Below, in pieces: positions 1-10,983 of a stretch of DNA of 64,000 nt (position 1 is the first letter of the stretch; every line of letters starts with the position of its first letter). The stretch covers positions 103,705,951 to 103,769,950 of the forward strand of contig NC_071389.1 of the NCBI RefSeq assembly GCF_022682495.2, given 5' to 3'. Origin of the DNA: Desmodus rotundus. Its lineage: Eukaryota; Chordata; Mammalia; Chiroptera; Phyllostomidae. Position numbers and translations under genes: made by a program. Below the pieces are notes generated by a model. The model was given only the letters and a program-made list of their open reading frames with translations, had not been told where the DNA came from and made no database searches.

Positions 1-218
1 CAGTGCACTAGGGTTCCCTTTTCCCACAACCTCGCCAGCATTATTGTTTATTGACTTGTTTATGGTGGCCATTCTGATTGGTATGAATTGGTATCTCATG
101 GTGGATTTAATTTGCATCTCTCTGATGGCTAATGAGGCTGAGTATCCTTTCATGTCTTTGGGCCCTTTGTATGTCCTCCTTGGAGAAGTGTCTGTTCAGG
201 TCCTTTGCCCATTTTTTA

Positions 219-429
219 TTTTATTTATTTATTTTAAAGATTTTATTTATTTTTAGACAGAGGGTAAGGGAGGGAGATAGGGAAAGAAACATCAGTGTGT
301 GGTTGTCTCTCATGCTCCCCCTACTGGGGACCTGGCCTGCAACCCAGGCATGTGCCCTCACTGGGAATGGAACTGGCAACCCTTTGATTCACAGGCTGGC
401 CCTCAATCCACTGAGCTGACCAGCCAATA
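219..429 (-). mobile_element. Ves-type tRNA-derived SINE
   Basis: The element reads on the minus strand from a tRNA-like head (about 429, with B-box-like GGTTGCCAGTTCCATTCC) through a CT-rich middle to an A-rich tail (T-rich on the plus strand, 219-245). A perfect 17-bp target duplication, CCTTTGCCCATTTTTTA, flanks it at 202-218 and 430-446. It is inserted in L1 ORF2. Confidence 0.88.
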
Positions 430-2279
430 CCTTTGCCCATTTTTTAATTGGATTGTTTGTCTTCCTGGTGTGGAGTCATGTGAGTTCTTTATATGTATTG
501 GAGATCAAACTCTTGTCCAAGGTATCATTGGCAAATATATTTTCCCATATGATTGGTTCCCTTTTCATCTTACTGATGTTTTCTATAGCTGTGAAGCAGC
601 TTTTTAATCTGATGAAGTCCCACTTGTTTGTTCTTTCCTTTATGTCCCTTGCTCTAGTGAACATATTGGTGAAAATATTGCTGCATGGAATATCTGAGAT
701 TTTCCTGCCTATGTCCTCTAGGACTTTAATGTTGTTATGACTTACATTTAAGTCTTTTATCCATCTTAAGTTTATTTTTGTGTATGGTGTAAATTGGTGG
801 TCAAGTTTTATTTTTTTTGCATGTAGCTGTCCATATCTCCCAACATCATTTGTTGAAGAGGCTATTTTACTCCATTTTATGCTTCTGCCCCCTTTGTCGA
901 ATATTAATTGACCATAGAGACATGGGTTCATTTCTGGGCTCTCTATTCTGTTCCATTGGTCTATATGTCTGTTCTTATGCCAGTACCAGACTTTTTTGAT
1001 TACTGTGGCCTTGTAGTATAGTTTGATATCAGGTATCATGACCCCTCCTACTTACTTCTTTCTCAAAATTGCTGTGGCTATTTGGGGTCCTTTATGGTTC
1101 CATATACATTTTTGAAATGTTCTCTATCTGTGAAATATGTCATTGGTATTTTGATAGGTATTGTGTTGAATGTATAAATTGCTTTGTGCACTATGGACAT
1201 TTTGACGATGTTAATTCTTCCAATCCATGAACATGGTACATGCTTCCATTTATTTGTGTCTTCCTTAATTTCTTTCTTCAGCGTTGTGTAGTTTTCTATG
1301 TACAGGTCTTTTACCTCCTTGGTAAGGTTTATTCCTAAGTACTTTATTTTTTTGTTGCTATAGCAAATGGGATTTTTTTTTATTGTTTCTAATGCTGATC
1401 TTTCATTGTTGGTGTATAAAAATGCTTTTCATTTCTGAATATTGATTTGAACCCTAGTATTTGCCAAATGTGCTTATTAGATCAAGTAGTTTTTGGGTGG
1501 AGTCTATAGGGTTTTTATGTACACTATCATGTCATCTACAAACAGTGACAGTTTTATTTCCTCTTTTCTAGTTTAGATGCCTTTTATTTTTCTTTCTTGT
1601 CTGATCACTGTAGCTAGGACTTCCAATACTATATTGAATAGAAGTGGTAAAAGGATACATCCTTCTCTTATTCCTGATCTTAGTGGGAAAACTTTTAGTT
1701 TTTGCTGGTTGATTTTGATGCTGGCTATAAGTTTCTCATATGTGGCCTTTACCATGTTGAGGAATGCTCCCTCTACTCCCACTTTGCTGAGTGTTTTTAC
1801 CATAAATGGGTGCTGTACCTTATTAAATGCTTTTTCTGCATCTATTAATATGAGCATGTGATATTTGTCTTTTGTTTATGTGGAGTAATACCTTTATTGA
1901 TTTGCAAATATTGTACCACCCTTGCATCCCTGGGATGAATGCCACTTGACCTTTTTAATGCATTTAGTATATGACCTTTTTAATGCATTTAGTATGTGAT
2001 CTTTTTAATGTATTGCTGGATGCGGTTTGCCAATATTTTGTTGAGGATTTTTGTGTCTATGTTCACCAGCAATGTTGGCCTGTAGTTTTCTTTCTTTGTT
2101 GTGTCTTTATCTGGTTTTGGGATTAGGATAATGCTGGCTTCATAAAAAGAGTTTGGGAGTCCTCCCTCTTCTTGGATATTTTGGAGTAGTCTGAGAAGGA
2201 TAGGGGTTAGCTCTTCCTTAAATGTTTTGTAAAATTCTCCTGTGAAACCATCCATTCCAGGGCTTTTGTGTACCAGGAG

Positions 2280-4180
2280 TTTTTTTTTTTTTTTTTTTTT
2301 AATTGATTATGCTATTACAGTTGTCCCATTTCCCTCCCCCCTCACTCCACTCCATCCTGCCCACCCCCTCCCTCCCAAATTCCCCCCCTATAGTTCATGT
2401 CCATGGGTCATACTTATAAGTTCTTTGGCTTCTACATTTCCTACACTATTCTTACCCTCCCCCTGTCTATTTTCCATCTATCATCTATGCTACTTATTCT
2501 CTGTACCTTTCCCCCCCTCTCCCCCTCCCACTCCCCTATTGACAACCCTCCATGTGATCTCCATTTCTGTGGTTCTGTTCCTGTTCTAGTTGTTTGCCTA
2601 GTTTGCTCTTGTTTTTGTTTTAGGTGTGGTCGTTAATAACTGTGAGTTTGCTGTCATTTTTACTGCTCCTATTTTTGATCTTCTTTTTCTTAGATAAGTC
2701 CCTTTAACGTTTCATGTAAGAAGGGCTTGGTGATGATTAACTTCTTTAACTTGACCTTATCTGAGAAGCTCTTTATCTGCCCTTCCATTCTAAATGATAG
2801 CTTTGCTGGATACAGTAATCTTGGATGTAGGTCCTTGCCTTTCATGACTTGGAATACTTCTTGCCAGCCCCTTCTTGCCTGTAAGGTCTCTTTGAAGAAA
2901 TCAGCTGACAGTCTTATGGGAAGTCCTTTGTAGGTAACTGTCTCCTTTTCTCTTGCTGCTTCTAAGATTCTCTCCTGTTTCATGTAATGATGATGTGCCT
3001 TGGTGTGTTCCTCCTTGGGTCCAGCTTCTTTGGGACTCTCTGAGCTTCCTGGACTTCCTGGAAGTCTATTTCCTTTGCCAGACTGGGGAAGTTCTTCATT
3101 ATTTGTTCAAATAAGTTTTCAATTTTTTGTTCTTCCTCTTCTCCTTTTGGCACCCTTACAATTCGGATGTTGGAACGTTTCAAGATGTCCTGGAGGTTCC
3201 TAAGCCTCTCCTCATTTTTCTGAATTCTTGTTTCTTCATTCTTTTCTGGTTGGATGTTTCTTTCTTCCTTATGGTCCACACCGTTGATTTGAGTCCCAGT
3301 TTCCTTCGCCTCACTATTGGTTCCCTGTACATTTTCCTTTGTTTCTCTTAGCATAGGCTTCATTTTTTCATCTGGTTTTCGAACAGATTCAACCAATTCT
3401 GTGAGCATCTTGATAACCAGTGTTTTGAACTGTGCATCGGATAGGTTGGTTATCTCTTCCTCGCTTAGTTGTATTTTTTCTGGAGCTTTGAAGTGTTCTG
3501 TCATTTGGGCCTTTTTTTTTTTTTTGTCTTGGCGCGTCTGTTACTTGAAGGGGCGGAGCCTTAGGTGTTCCCCGGGGCGGGGTAAAGCTGTCGATTTGCT
3601 GTGACGCTGTACGTGGGGGAGGGGCCGAGAGGGAGCAATGGCGCCAGCTTAACTCTCCACCAGATTTCAGTCTTTCACTCAGCTACCCACAATCAAACTG
3701 GGCCCCTCTGGTGCTGGTTCCAGAGTGGGTGGGCTTGTACCCGCCCCAGGCCCCTGTGGGTCTCTCCAACGACCTCTCCCGTGAGGTTGGGAGTCTCTCC
3801 TGCTGCTGCCCCAACCCCCATGGGCGTTTTCAATCAGAGGTCTGAGGCTTTATTTCCCCGCGCTGGAGCCCTGGATTGCGTGGTCTGCTTTGCTCCCCGC
3901 CGTTTTTCTGGTTTATCTGCGCAAATGTGGGGCTGCAGGGTCTGCTAGTGGTCAGACTGCCTGCCCATTCTTCCCACACTCCGCCAGTCTCGGTCCCGCC
4001 ACTGCCACGCAAGTCCTCTCTGCCCTGGCTGCCCATCTCTGCCCCTCCTACCAATCTGGATGAATGTTTATTTTTTATTTCCTTGGTGTTGGACTTCCTT
4101 GCTGTTCAATTTTCTGTCAGTTCTGGTTGTGCGAGGATGTGCAGTGTGTCTACCTACGCCACCATCTTGGTTCTATAGTA
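2280..4180 (-). mobile_element. HAL1 (half-L1) copy a: 5' UTR, ORF1, 3' UTR, no ORF2
   Basis: A 1.9-kb insertion inside L1 ORF2. On the minus strand it starts near 4180 with a GC-rich 5' UTR holding the L1-like CCAAGATGGTGGCG start (YY1-type core AAGATGG). ORF1 follows (3504 to 2690), then a 3' UTR with a G-rich polypurine tract and the end ACAACTGTAATAGCATAATC plus an A-tail (poly-T at 2281-2300). Nothing like ORF2 is present. The target duplication is GTRCCAGGAG at 2270-2279 and 4181-4190, with one mismatch. The 3' UTR is nearly identical to that of the copy at 54688-56546, so the two are close relatives and young. HAL1 elements are known ORF1-only L1 derivatives that depend on L1 reverse transcriptase. 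Confidence 0.85.
2690..3504 (-). pseudogene. HAL1 ORF1 (L1 ORF1p-like RNA-binding protein), one frameshift
   Basis: ORF1p is the coiled-coil trimer and RNA chaperone of L1. The start at 3504 begins MTEHFKAPEKIQLSEEEITN. A charged, coiled-coil-like region rich in Lys and Glu follows, then the RRM part with NIRIVRVPKGEEEEQKIENL, ending in HIIIT at 2980. The C-terminal domain continues in another frame from 2983 (ERILEAAREKETVTYKGLPI ... LHPRLLYPAKLSFRMEGQ) to 2690. A small deletion at about 2983, in the segment that reads ITLPKIK in relatives, causes the shift. Apart from it the two parts would cover a full ORF1 of about 270 residues. The N-terminus resembles the old L1 ORF1 at 49629-49829 more than the ORF1 of the L1 at 61749-62573. 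Confidence 0.85.
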
Positions 4181-5899
4181 GTGCCAGGAGTTTTTTGATT
4201 ACTGCTTTGATTTCGTCAGCTGTTATTGACGTTCAGGCTTTCTGCTTCTTCTTCATTCAGTTTTGGAAGATTACATTTTTATAGAAATTTGTCCATTTCA
4301 CTGTGGTTTTCAAATTTCTTGGCATATAGTTCTTCATAGTAATTTCTTACAGTCCTTTGTATTTCTGTGGTATCAGTTGTAGCCTCTCCTCTTTCATTTC
4401 TGATTGTGTTTATTTGGGTCCTCTCTCTTTTTTTCTTGATGATCCTGCTTAAGGGCTTGTCAATATTTTGTTTATCTTTTCAAGGAACAAGCTCGTGGAT
4501 TCGTTGATCCTTAGAATTGTGCTTTTAGTCTCTATGTCATTTAATTCTGCTCTGATCTTGGTTATTTCCTTTTTTGTACTTGCTCTGGGCTGTCTTTGTT
4601 GTTTCTCCAGTCTTGTAGGTGTAGGGTTAGGTAGTTTATTTGAAATGTTTCTATCTTTTTTAGGTAGGCTTGTATGGCTATGAACTTCCCTCTCAGTATT
4701 GCCTTTGCTGAGTCACAAGTTTTGGACTGTTGCAAGTTCATTTTCATTTGTTTACAGAAATTTTTGATTTCTTCCTTGATCTCATTCTTAACTCATTCAT
4801 TGTTTAATAGCATGTTATTCTATCTCCATGAATTTTAGTTTTTTTGAGCTTTTTTCTTGATATTGTTTTCTAGTTTCAAGCCCTTGTGGTCTGAGAAAAT
4901 GCTTGATATGATTTCAATTTTCTGAATATGGTGAGGCTTGTTTTGTGTCCTATCATGTGGTCTATCTTTGAAAATATTCCTTGTGCATTTGAGAAGAATG
5001 TGTATTTTTGCTTCTTTGGGATGAAAGGTTCTATATATATCAGTTAAGTCCATTTGATCTAATGCATTGTTCAGTTCCACAATATCCTTGTTGATATTTT
5101 GTTTGCACGATCTATCCATTGTTGACAATGGGGTGTTAAAATCTCCTACTATAATTGTTTTTCTGTCAATACCTTTCTTGAAGCCCTCCAAGATTTTTCT
5201 TATATATTTGGGTGCTCCTACATTTGGTGCATATATATTTACAATATTTATGTCTTCTTGATGGATTCTTCCCTTGAGTATTATGAAGTGTCATTCTGTG
5301 TCTCTTTATTATGTTTGTTTTGAAGTCTGTTTTGTCTGATGTAAGTATTGATACACCAGTCTTTTTTTCCTGTCCATTTGCTTGGAATATTTTTTTTCCA
5401 GCCCTTCACTTTCAGTGTGTGTAGGTCTTTTGTTCTGAGGTGGGTCTCTCGTGGGCAGCATATGTGTGGGTCATGTTTTTTAATCCATTCAGCTACCCTA
5501 TGTCTTTTGAATGGAGCATTTAATTCATCTACATTTAAGGTTATTATTGATAGGAACTGATTCATTGTCATTTTACCCCCTTTATACCTGTGTTCCTCTC
5601 TCCCTCACTCTTTTTCTTCATCTTCTTAAATCAGTGCCTTTAGCATATTCTGCAGTGCTGGTCTGGTGGAGGTGTATTCTTTTATCTTTATTTTGTCTCG
5701 GAAACTCCTTATTTCATCTAACATTTTAATTGAGAGCCTTGCTGGGTAGAGTAGTCTTAATTGCAGGCCTTTGCTTTTCATTACTTGGAATAATTCTTGC
5801 CATTCCCTTCTGACTTGTAATGTTTCTGTTGAGAAGTCAGCTGCTAGCCTTATCTGAACTTTCTTATGTTACTTCCATTTGTCCTTTGCTGCCTTTAAG

Positions 5900-6545
5900 A
5901 TTCTCTCTTTGTGAATTTTGCCATTTTAATTATGATGTGTTTTGGAGTCAGCATCTTTGGGTTCCTCTTGATTGGTACTCTCTCTGCTTCCTGGACTTGT
6001 ATGACCTTTTTTTCTTATCAAATTAGGGAAGTTTTCTATCATTGCTTTTTCAAATAGTTTTTCTATCCCTTGCTCCTCTTCTTCTCCTTCTGGTATCCCT
6101 ATTATTCTGATAGTATTACGTTTCATGGTGTCGTGCAGTTCCCTTAATCCCTCTTTGTACTTTTTGAGTTTTCTTTTCCTTTTTTTGCTCTTTCTGGGAG
6201 TTTTTTTTCCTACCTTTTCCTCCAGCTTGCTGTTTTGATCCTCTGCTTCATCTAGCCTGTTTATGATTTTTTCTACTGTGTTCTTTAATTCAGAAATTCT
6301 ATTCTTCATTTCTTCTTGGCTCTTGTTGATTGTTTCTATTTCCCTTTTCATGCTAGTATATTTTGCAATACGTTCCTTGCAGCTTCCCTGTATTTTTTGG
6401 TCATTCTCAGTGAGCTCATTGAGCTTCCCTATAACCATTGTTTTTGACTCAATATCTTATAGTTGACTTGCCTCTATTTCATTTAGCGTTCTTTCTGAGG
6501 ATTCCTCCTTTCCTTTCAATTGAGGGTTGTGTCTTTGTCTTCCCA
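5900..6545 (-). pseudogene. L1 ORF1 relic
   Basis: Minus-strand frame 6438-5926 (170 codons) shows the L1 ORF1p layout: MVIGKLNELTENDQKIQ, a heptad-like coiled-coil segment with KSQEEMKNRISELKNTVEKI, and an RRM segment IRIIGIPEGEEEEQGIEKLF. It stops in the RRM/C-terminal part; the rest (to about 5650 in nucleotide alignment with the L1 at 61749) is broken by stops. The ancestral start is probably the ATG at 6545 (GGAAGACAAAGACACAA context), as in the L1 at 62676, but the frame between is not open. Confidence 0.85.
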
Positions 6546-8062
6546 TTATTCGTGAGACTCTCATTTGTTTCTGCTTCTTAAAATGATCTGTTTTTACTTC
6601 CTGACTTTGTGGTATGATCTTCTATGGTAGGAGACCTGAGATTCAGTGGTGCAGTCTCCTTGATCTCATGAACTTACTGCTCTTGAGATGCCATTTATGT
6701 TCACTTTCTGGATGTAATTGAGTTTTGATTGTTATTGGGTCATTCTTTCATGGGTCCTTCTCTCCAGCTGGTTGACTGAGGTTCACTCTACTCACCATGT
6801 CTCGTATGCTGTTGTGCAGGTGCTGCCAGAACAAAACCACAAAGCCCAGGGAACAAACCCACATCTGCAAAAATAACTCCTCTGCCCCCCCGCAATCCCA
6901 CTATCAACAGCAAATGGACCAGTATTAATAAGGGTATAAAGAGATTAAGACTATTAAAAGAAAGGAGACTGAATATGAGATGACCTAATGAAAGAAATAT
7001 GATTTTAAGAGGGTAGAGAGAGGAGCACTAAAAAGAGTTTGGATTTTGAGCAGTGCAAAGAGAGAAAGTAAAATTTGCATCATGAATAAAAAAAGGGAAT
7101 GAAGAAGGTGGAATGTGCACAAGCTTGATGGACAAGAAATAAATGTTAAAAAGCTATGGAGGAAAGAAAATATCGCAAATCATGGAGAAGACGTCAGTGG
7201 ATTTCATCTCAGTAGCCTCTTGTATTTACCACTGTTTTTCCTTTCTGAATCTGCCTCTGGTGATGTCAGATGTTGACCCCGTCGTCTGACCTTAGGCAAC
7301 CAGCTCAAGACTTCCAGGGATGTGGCTTTCTCCTTCAGTTGTTAATTTAGTCACTCTGCACATGGCAGTCAGACTTAAACACCACAGGGCCAGGGAAAAG
7401 ACACTTCTGGGATTGGGGTTATTGCTTCACCACAGGCTGGTGCTAGTTGGAAGGGAGTGGTCTGCCTGAGCAACATGGCTGCTGCTGTATGGGGGATGAC
7501 TTAGCACTGGGATCCCAGCATCTACTTTCTCAGCTCTCTCTCCAAAGCCTCCATCCCAGTATCTCCTCAGGCGTCTCTAGCCCACTCTGCCCCCGTATTT
7601 GCTGGAGCCCAGGGTAAGTGGCTGCAAATGAAAATTTCTGTGTTGGCCCCTTAAACAGCTCTTTGCATCTCCAGCCATCCATCTCTGGCAGAGAGCAACC
7701 TTGTCACTTTTCACCGCTGGTTGTTTTCTGTGTACTTTTTAGGCTCTGATGCTCTGGGCTGGGGATCCCAGCTTAGGGTTTAGACCACACACTTCTCAAG
7801 GGGATCCAGCTGGCCACTTAATTATTGCTCTGCTGCTGTCCCCTCTGGGTGCCTGGCCAGCCCTCTTGAGTCTCCACTGTACTCCTTACCAGTCAGATTG
7901 TGTTGAAGATGTTTCTTCTGTCTCTGTGAGGTTATAAGGCTTCTGTCTTTCTATCGTTCAGTTGTTTGTTCAGGGTGATTTCTCTACAATTTAGTTGTAA
8001 TTCCAGATTGGTCCTTGGAAGAGGTTAGTGTGATTTCCATTCACTCGTCTGCCTTCTTGTCC
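6546..8062 (-). other. Probable long L1 5' UTR
   Basis: 6546-6780 aligns by eye with the 5' UTR of the L1 at 62676-62860 (shared ACTTCCTGACTTTGTGGTATGA-type segment). 6780-8062 lacks a counterpart in that shorter 5' UTR (about 480 bp) but has no other identity. It contains an A-rich, purine-rich stretch (6840-7190) and a GC-richer stretch (7300-7900). I see no gene in it. It could partly be host DNA rather than L1. Confidence 0.5.
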
Positions 8063-8110
8063 CTTGAGTGTTGCTATTTTTATACTGCTTTATTTCTAAG
8101 TTTAAATGTA

Positions 8111-8770
8111 TGAAGTCTGTCCGGAAAAAGTCCAGCCATTGTTAATATAATGACAACGGTTTGTGTGACATCGATGTAACCTGGCAGCCAAGGAGAATGG
8201 ACTGGAATGTGCATGTGTGAACAGTGATGATTTCACTGTCTAGTCAGTGGGGACAGTAGATGCAACTGAGTGAGCATGTGTACTGTGTGACTACCACATT
8301 CAAAATGACTGAGTGAGTAGAGCAATGAGTCTGCATCAGATTTTGTGTTAAGCTTGAACATTCCTCTGTGGAATGATTCAGAAAGCCATAGCTATGGACA
8401 CCTGGTGATTGGCAGCTTCATCACAACAACACACTTGCTCATGCATCATGTCTTGTGCAGGTTTTTTTTTTGTGAAACATCAAATCACCCAGGTAACTCA
8501 CCCCCTCTACAGCCCAGATTTGTCACCCTGAGACTTCTGACTTTTCCCAAAACTAAAATTGCCTTTGGAAGAGAAGAGATTTCATACCTTTGATGAGATT
8601 CAGGAAAGTGCAACAAGGCAGCTGATGATGATTAGAACTGTATGAGGTTCCAGTGATGCCTACTTGAAGTGTCATTGTTCTATGACAATGTTTCTTGTAT
8701 CTTGTATCTTCTTCAATAAATGTCTCTATTTTTCATACTACGTGGCTGGATACTTTCTGGACAGACCTCA
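8111..8770 (+). mobile_element. Mariner DNA transposon, internally deleted (660 bp)
   Basis: Terminal inverted repeats match: TGAAGTCTGTCCGGAAAAAG at 8111 and TGAGGTCTGTCCAGAAAGTA as the reverse complement of the end at 8770. TA dinucleotides flank both ends (8109-8110, 8771-8772). The interior keeps the start of the transposase frame (about 8305, MTE then stops) joined to its C-terminal third (about 8395-8595, PPLQPRF...EEISYL in a broken frame). The central part with the first catalytic Asp is gone. It is the same family as the 1.3-kb copy at 18611-19920 but in the opposite orientation. Confidence 0.85.
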
Positions 8771-8784
8771 TATTACTTAAAAAA

Positions 8785-8895
8785 TTTTAATTTATTCACA
8801 ATGGCCAAGTGGTAGAAGCAATGCAAGTGTCCGTGGAACAAAATGTGGTCTATCCGTACAATGCAATGTTTATTGTACCCTGAACCTGGCTTGGC
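8785..8895 (+). mobile_element. Short old L1 3' fragment
   Basis: The phrase TTCACAATGGCCAAGTGG ... ACAAAATGTGGTCTATCCGT is the characteristic 3' ORF2/3' end sequence of old mammalian L1s, and the same phrase occurs at 44568-44640. Boundaries are approximate. Confidence 0.6.
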
Positions 8896-9654
8896 ATATG
8901 TGAGCTTGCTCCTTGGGTAAGAGAACAGTAGTTTTACCTTACATTGGTAGGTATTCAAGCAGTATGCAAGCAGCTCCATGTCCTCATATTTTAAATGCCT
9001 TGTGTGCATTTACAACTCTTTTTTCCCCAACGTGTAAAAGACGGAAAGAGTCTTTGAGATGGGTTGCCATGTTTGAGTGACTCTGCCAGCTAGTGACATG
9101 GAGACGCATCAACAGAAATAAGTGGGTTTATTTTATAACTGAAATATCACTTCTGGGGTGGTTCCTAGAAGACCTTAAAACCTTAGTGAGTTGCTCAAAG
9201 ACTTTTCTATGAAAAAAAGTAAGCCTTCTACAATAAGAAGTAACTGTTTAAATTCTCACTTTTCTTTCTTTTTCTCTCTGAGTCTGATGATGTGGACCAG
9301 AAGCTTCTTCATAGGGACGCTTGAATTACACATCTGAGAAGGTCATGTGGTCAAGTTTCCTGCTACAACACAAAGCCCCATGCTGGCGCTGCACAGTGAA
9401 GGGCCGATGGACACACATGCTGGTGAACTGTAGAATGTCGGGATGTGGGCAGACAAGATGCCAAAGAGTTTTTGCATCATGGAAAATAGAAAGTGATTAA
9501 TCACTTTTGGAGTTAGGATTTTTAAATAACAGCTTTCTGGACAATTCTCATTCTTCTTTGTGAAATATTCTGCTTTAGATTTTTTAATTTTGGGGTTCAG
9601 ATTATTTTGTAAAAGTGGTACAAAAATATTAAATTGTAACTATAAGGGGAAATT

Positions 9655-9877
9655 GTTTTTCATCCTCACCCAAGGATATGCTTATTGATTTTAGAGAAAG
9701 GGGAAGGGAGGGAGAGAGCAAGGGAAAGAAACATCCATGTGAGAGAGGTACACTGATTGGTTGCCTCTCCTACTTGCCTGACCTAGGCATGTGCCCTGAC
9801 ATTTGGGAATCAAACCCCCGACCTTTTGGTGTATGGGATGACACCCAGTCAACAAAACCACACTGGGCCAGGGCAAG
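9655..9877 (-). mobile_element. Ves-type SINE
   Basis: On the minus strand: GCCCTGGCCCAGTGTGG head near 9877, tRNA-like B-box region, then ACATGGATGTTTCTTTCCC and an A-rich tail near 9660. Old, with no clear target duplication. Confidence 0.8.
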
Positions 9878-10799
9878 GGGAAAATGTTTTAAAACAACAA
9901 TATATCTGAAATTTTAACTTCATAGTACATCAGAATTTCCCCCATGGGGTCCTATCCATATACTCATATATTATTTGTATGTAAATACAATAATGTTTAT
10001 TTCTACTTTTTCATTGATGTATCACATTGATGTTTTTATATAGTTTCTTAGAGGAATTTTGATTATATAAAATATTTCTATAGTTTACCACATCTTTAAA
10101 AATGTTTTTAAGCATAAGGTCATTGTTGTCATTCTTGTTAAGATTAATTTTATATTTATTAAGACCCACTAATGAAATACATGTCTAGGCTAGTCTGTGA
10201 AATTGATTAAACATACAAAAAAGGCAAATCCCCCACAAAGACTTTGGTGGATCTTTTTTTCAGGACTGGTAAAAACAACACCCCTCTGTCACCCACGCTT
10301 ATTTAATTGATCAATATGAATTGGATACCTGCAGTGGTCAAGGCGTTGTGTGAGAAACATCATTATAGAACAGTCACTTACTGCCCTGAACCTTGGGTGT
10401 CATGTAGGAGGGGAAGGACACAAACTAGGTACCATTGGGTCTATAGGATAAAGAAAATGTATTGGGTCACAATGACTTGGGGAGATAGATATCAAGGAGG
10501 GAGTGTATTTAAAATTGGAATTGAGGAATGGATAGGAAAAGACTGAAGACATTCTATTATCAGAGGTTGACAAAGCAAAGTCACTGAAGAAGGCACCTAT
10601 CAGGCATTGTTAGAGCAACGGGTAGTCCACATTCTTTGAAGTGCAAAGTTCACGTGGGGAAATGACTCTGGAATAGCCAATAGTGTACAGGTGGATTATG
10701 GAGGGCCCTGAAGCTTTGTTTAAATGGGAAGCCACAGATGGTTTTTAAATATATAAGTGACTTCAAAAGATAGCTTTAAAATATTAATCTGAATGGTTT
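9878..10799. other. AT-rich low-copy DNA, no gene seen
   Basis: No reading frame with recognisable protein similarity. 10300-10795 has the look of a decayed interspersed repeat (purine-rich, with a phrase on a diseased-free pattern also resembling 33400-33700), but I cannot assign a family. Confidence 0.4.
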
Positions 10800-10983
10800 A
10801 AAATAATTTTTTTATTTATTGATTTTAGAGTGAGAGGAAGAAAGAGAAAAAACCATTAAATTATTGTTCCACTTATTTATGCATTCATTGGTTGATTCTT
10901 ATGTGAGCCTTATCCAGGCATTGAACCCACAACCTTGTAGTATTGGGATGATGCTCTAACCAACTGAGCTAACTGGCCAGGGC
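10800..10983 (-). mobile_element. Ves-type SINE, decayed
   Basis: Minus-strand head GCCCTGGCCAGTTAGCTCAG at 10983 (tRNA A-box-like), B-box-like region with GGTTGTGGGTTCAATGCC, A-rich tail at about 10803. Imperfect target duplication: ATCTGAATGGTTT left (about 10787-10799) and ACCTGAGTGGTTT right (about 10987-10999). It lies within an older repeat. Confidence 0.83.

Larger units (their letters stand above)
1..5571 (-). pseudogene. L1 ORF2 relic (endonuclease-reverse transcriptase)
   Basis: ORF2 encodes the endonuclease, reverse transcriptase and cysteine-rich tail used for target-primed reverse transcription. Its start is visible at 5571 (MTMNQFLSIITLNVDELNAP, the usual L1 endonuclease N-terminus, followed by an HICC...ETHLRTKDLH segment). 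Reverse transcriptase pieces occur at 2255-1989 ([31 protein letters not shown]) and 1857-1573 ([10 protein letters not shown]), and a downstream thumb/tail piece at 1039-476. Frames shift repeatedly and stops interrupt every piece, and a HAL1 and a SINE sit inside. It cannot make a working protein. A local duplication at about 1948-2010 repeats a 25-bp unit (see findings). Confidence 0.88.
1..8062 (-). mobile_element. Old LINE-1, 3'-cut by window edge, interrupted by SINE and HAL1
   Basis: The plus strand here is the reverse complement of an L1. Read from the minus strand, a 5' UTR (about 8062-6546), ORF1 remains (6545-5900), ORF2 remains (5571-1) and then the window edge follow in normal L1 order. 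The sequence lines up along its length with the more complete L1 at 57660-63153. It is more decayed: no reading frame exceeds about 190 codons in ORF2. Two later insertions, a SINE (219-429) and a HAL1 (2280-4180), split ORF2 and are bounded by duplicated target sequence, so the L1 is older than both. The 5' boundary near 8062 is estimated from the pyrimidine-rich ending (TCGTCTGCCTTCTTGTCCC) and is not exact. Confidence 0.9.

Noticed and set aside
3601..4178. Plus-strand frames of 100-115 codons, repeated at 55881-56433
   Set aside because: They are antisense to the HAL1 5' UTR and appear in both copies only because the element is repeated.
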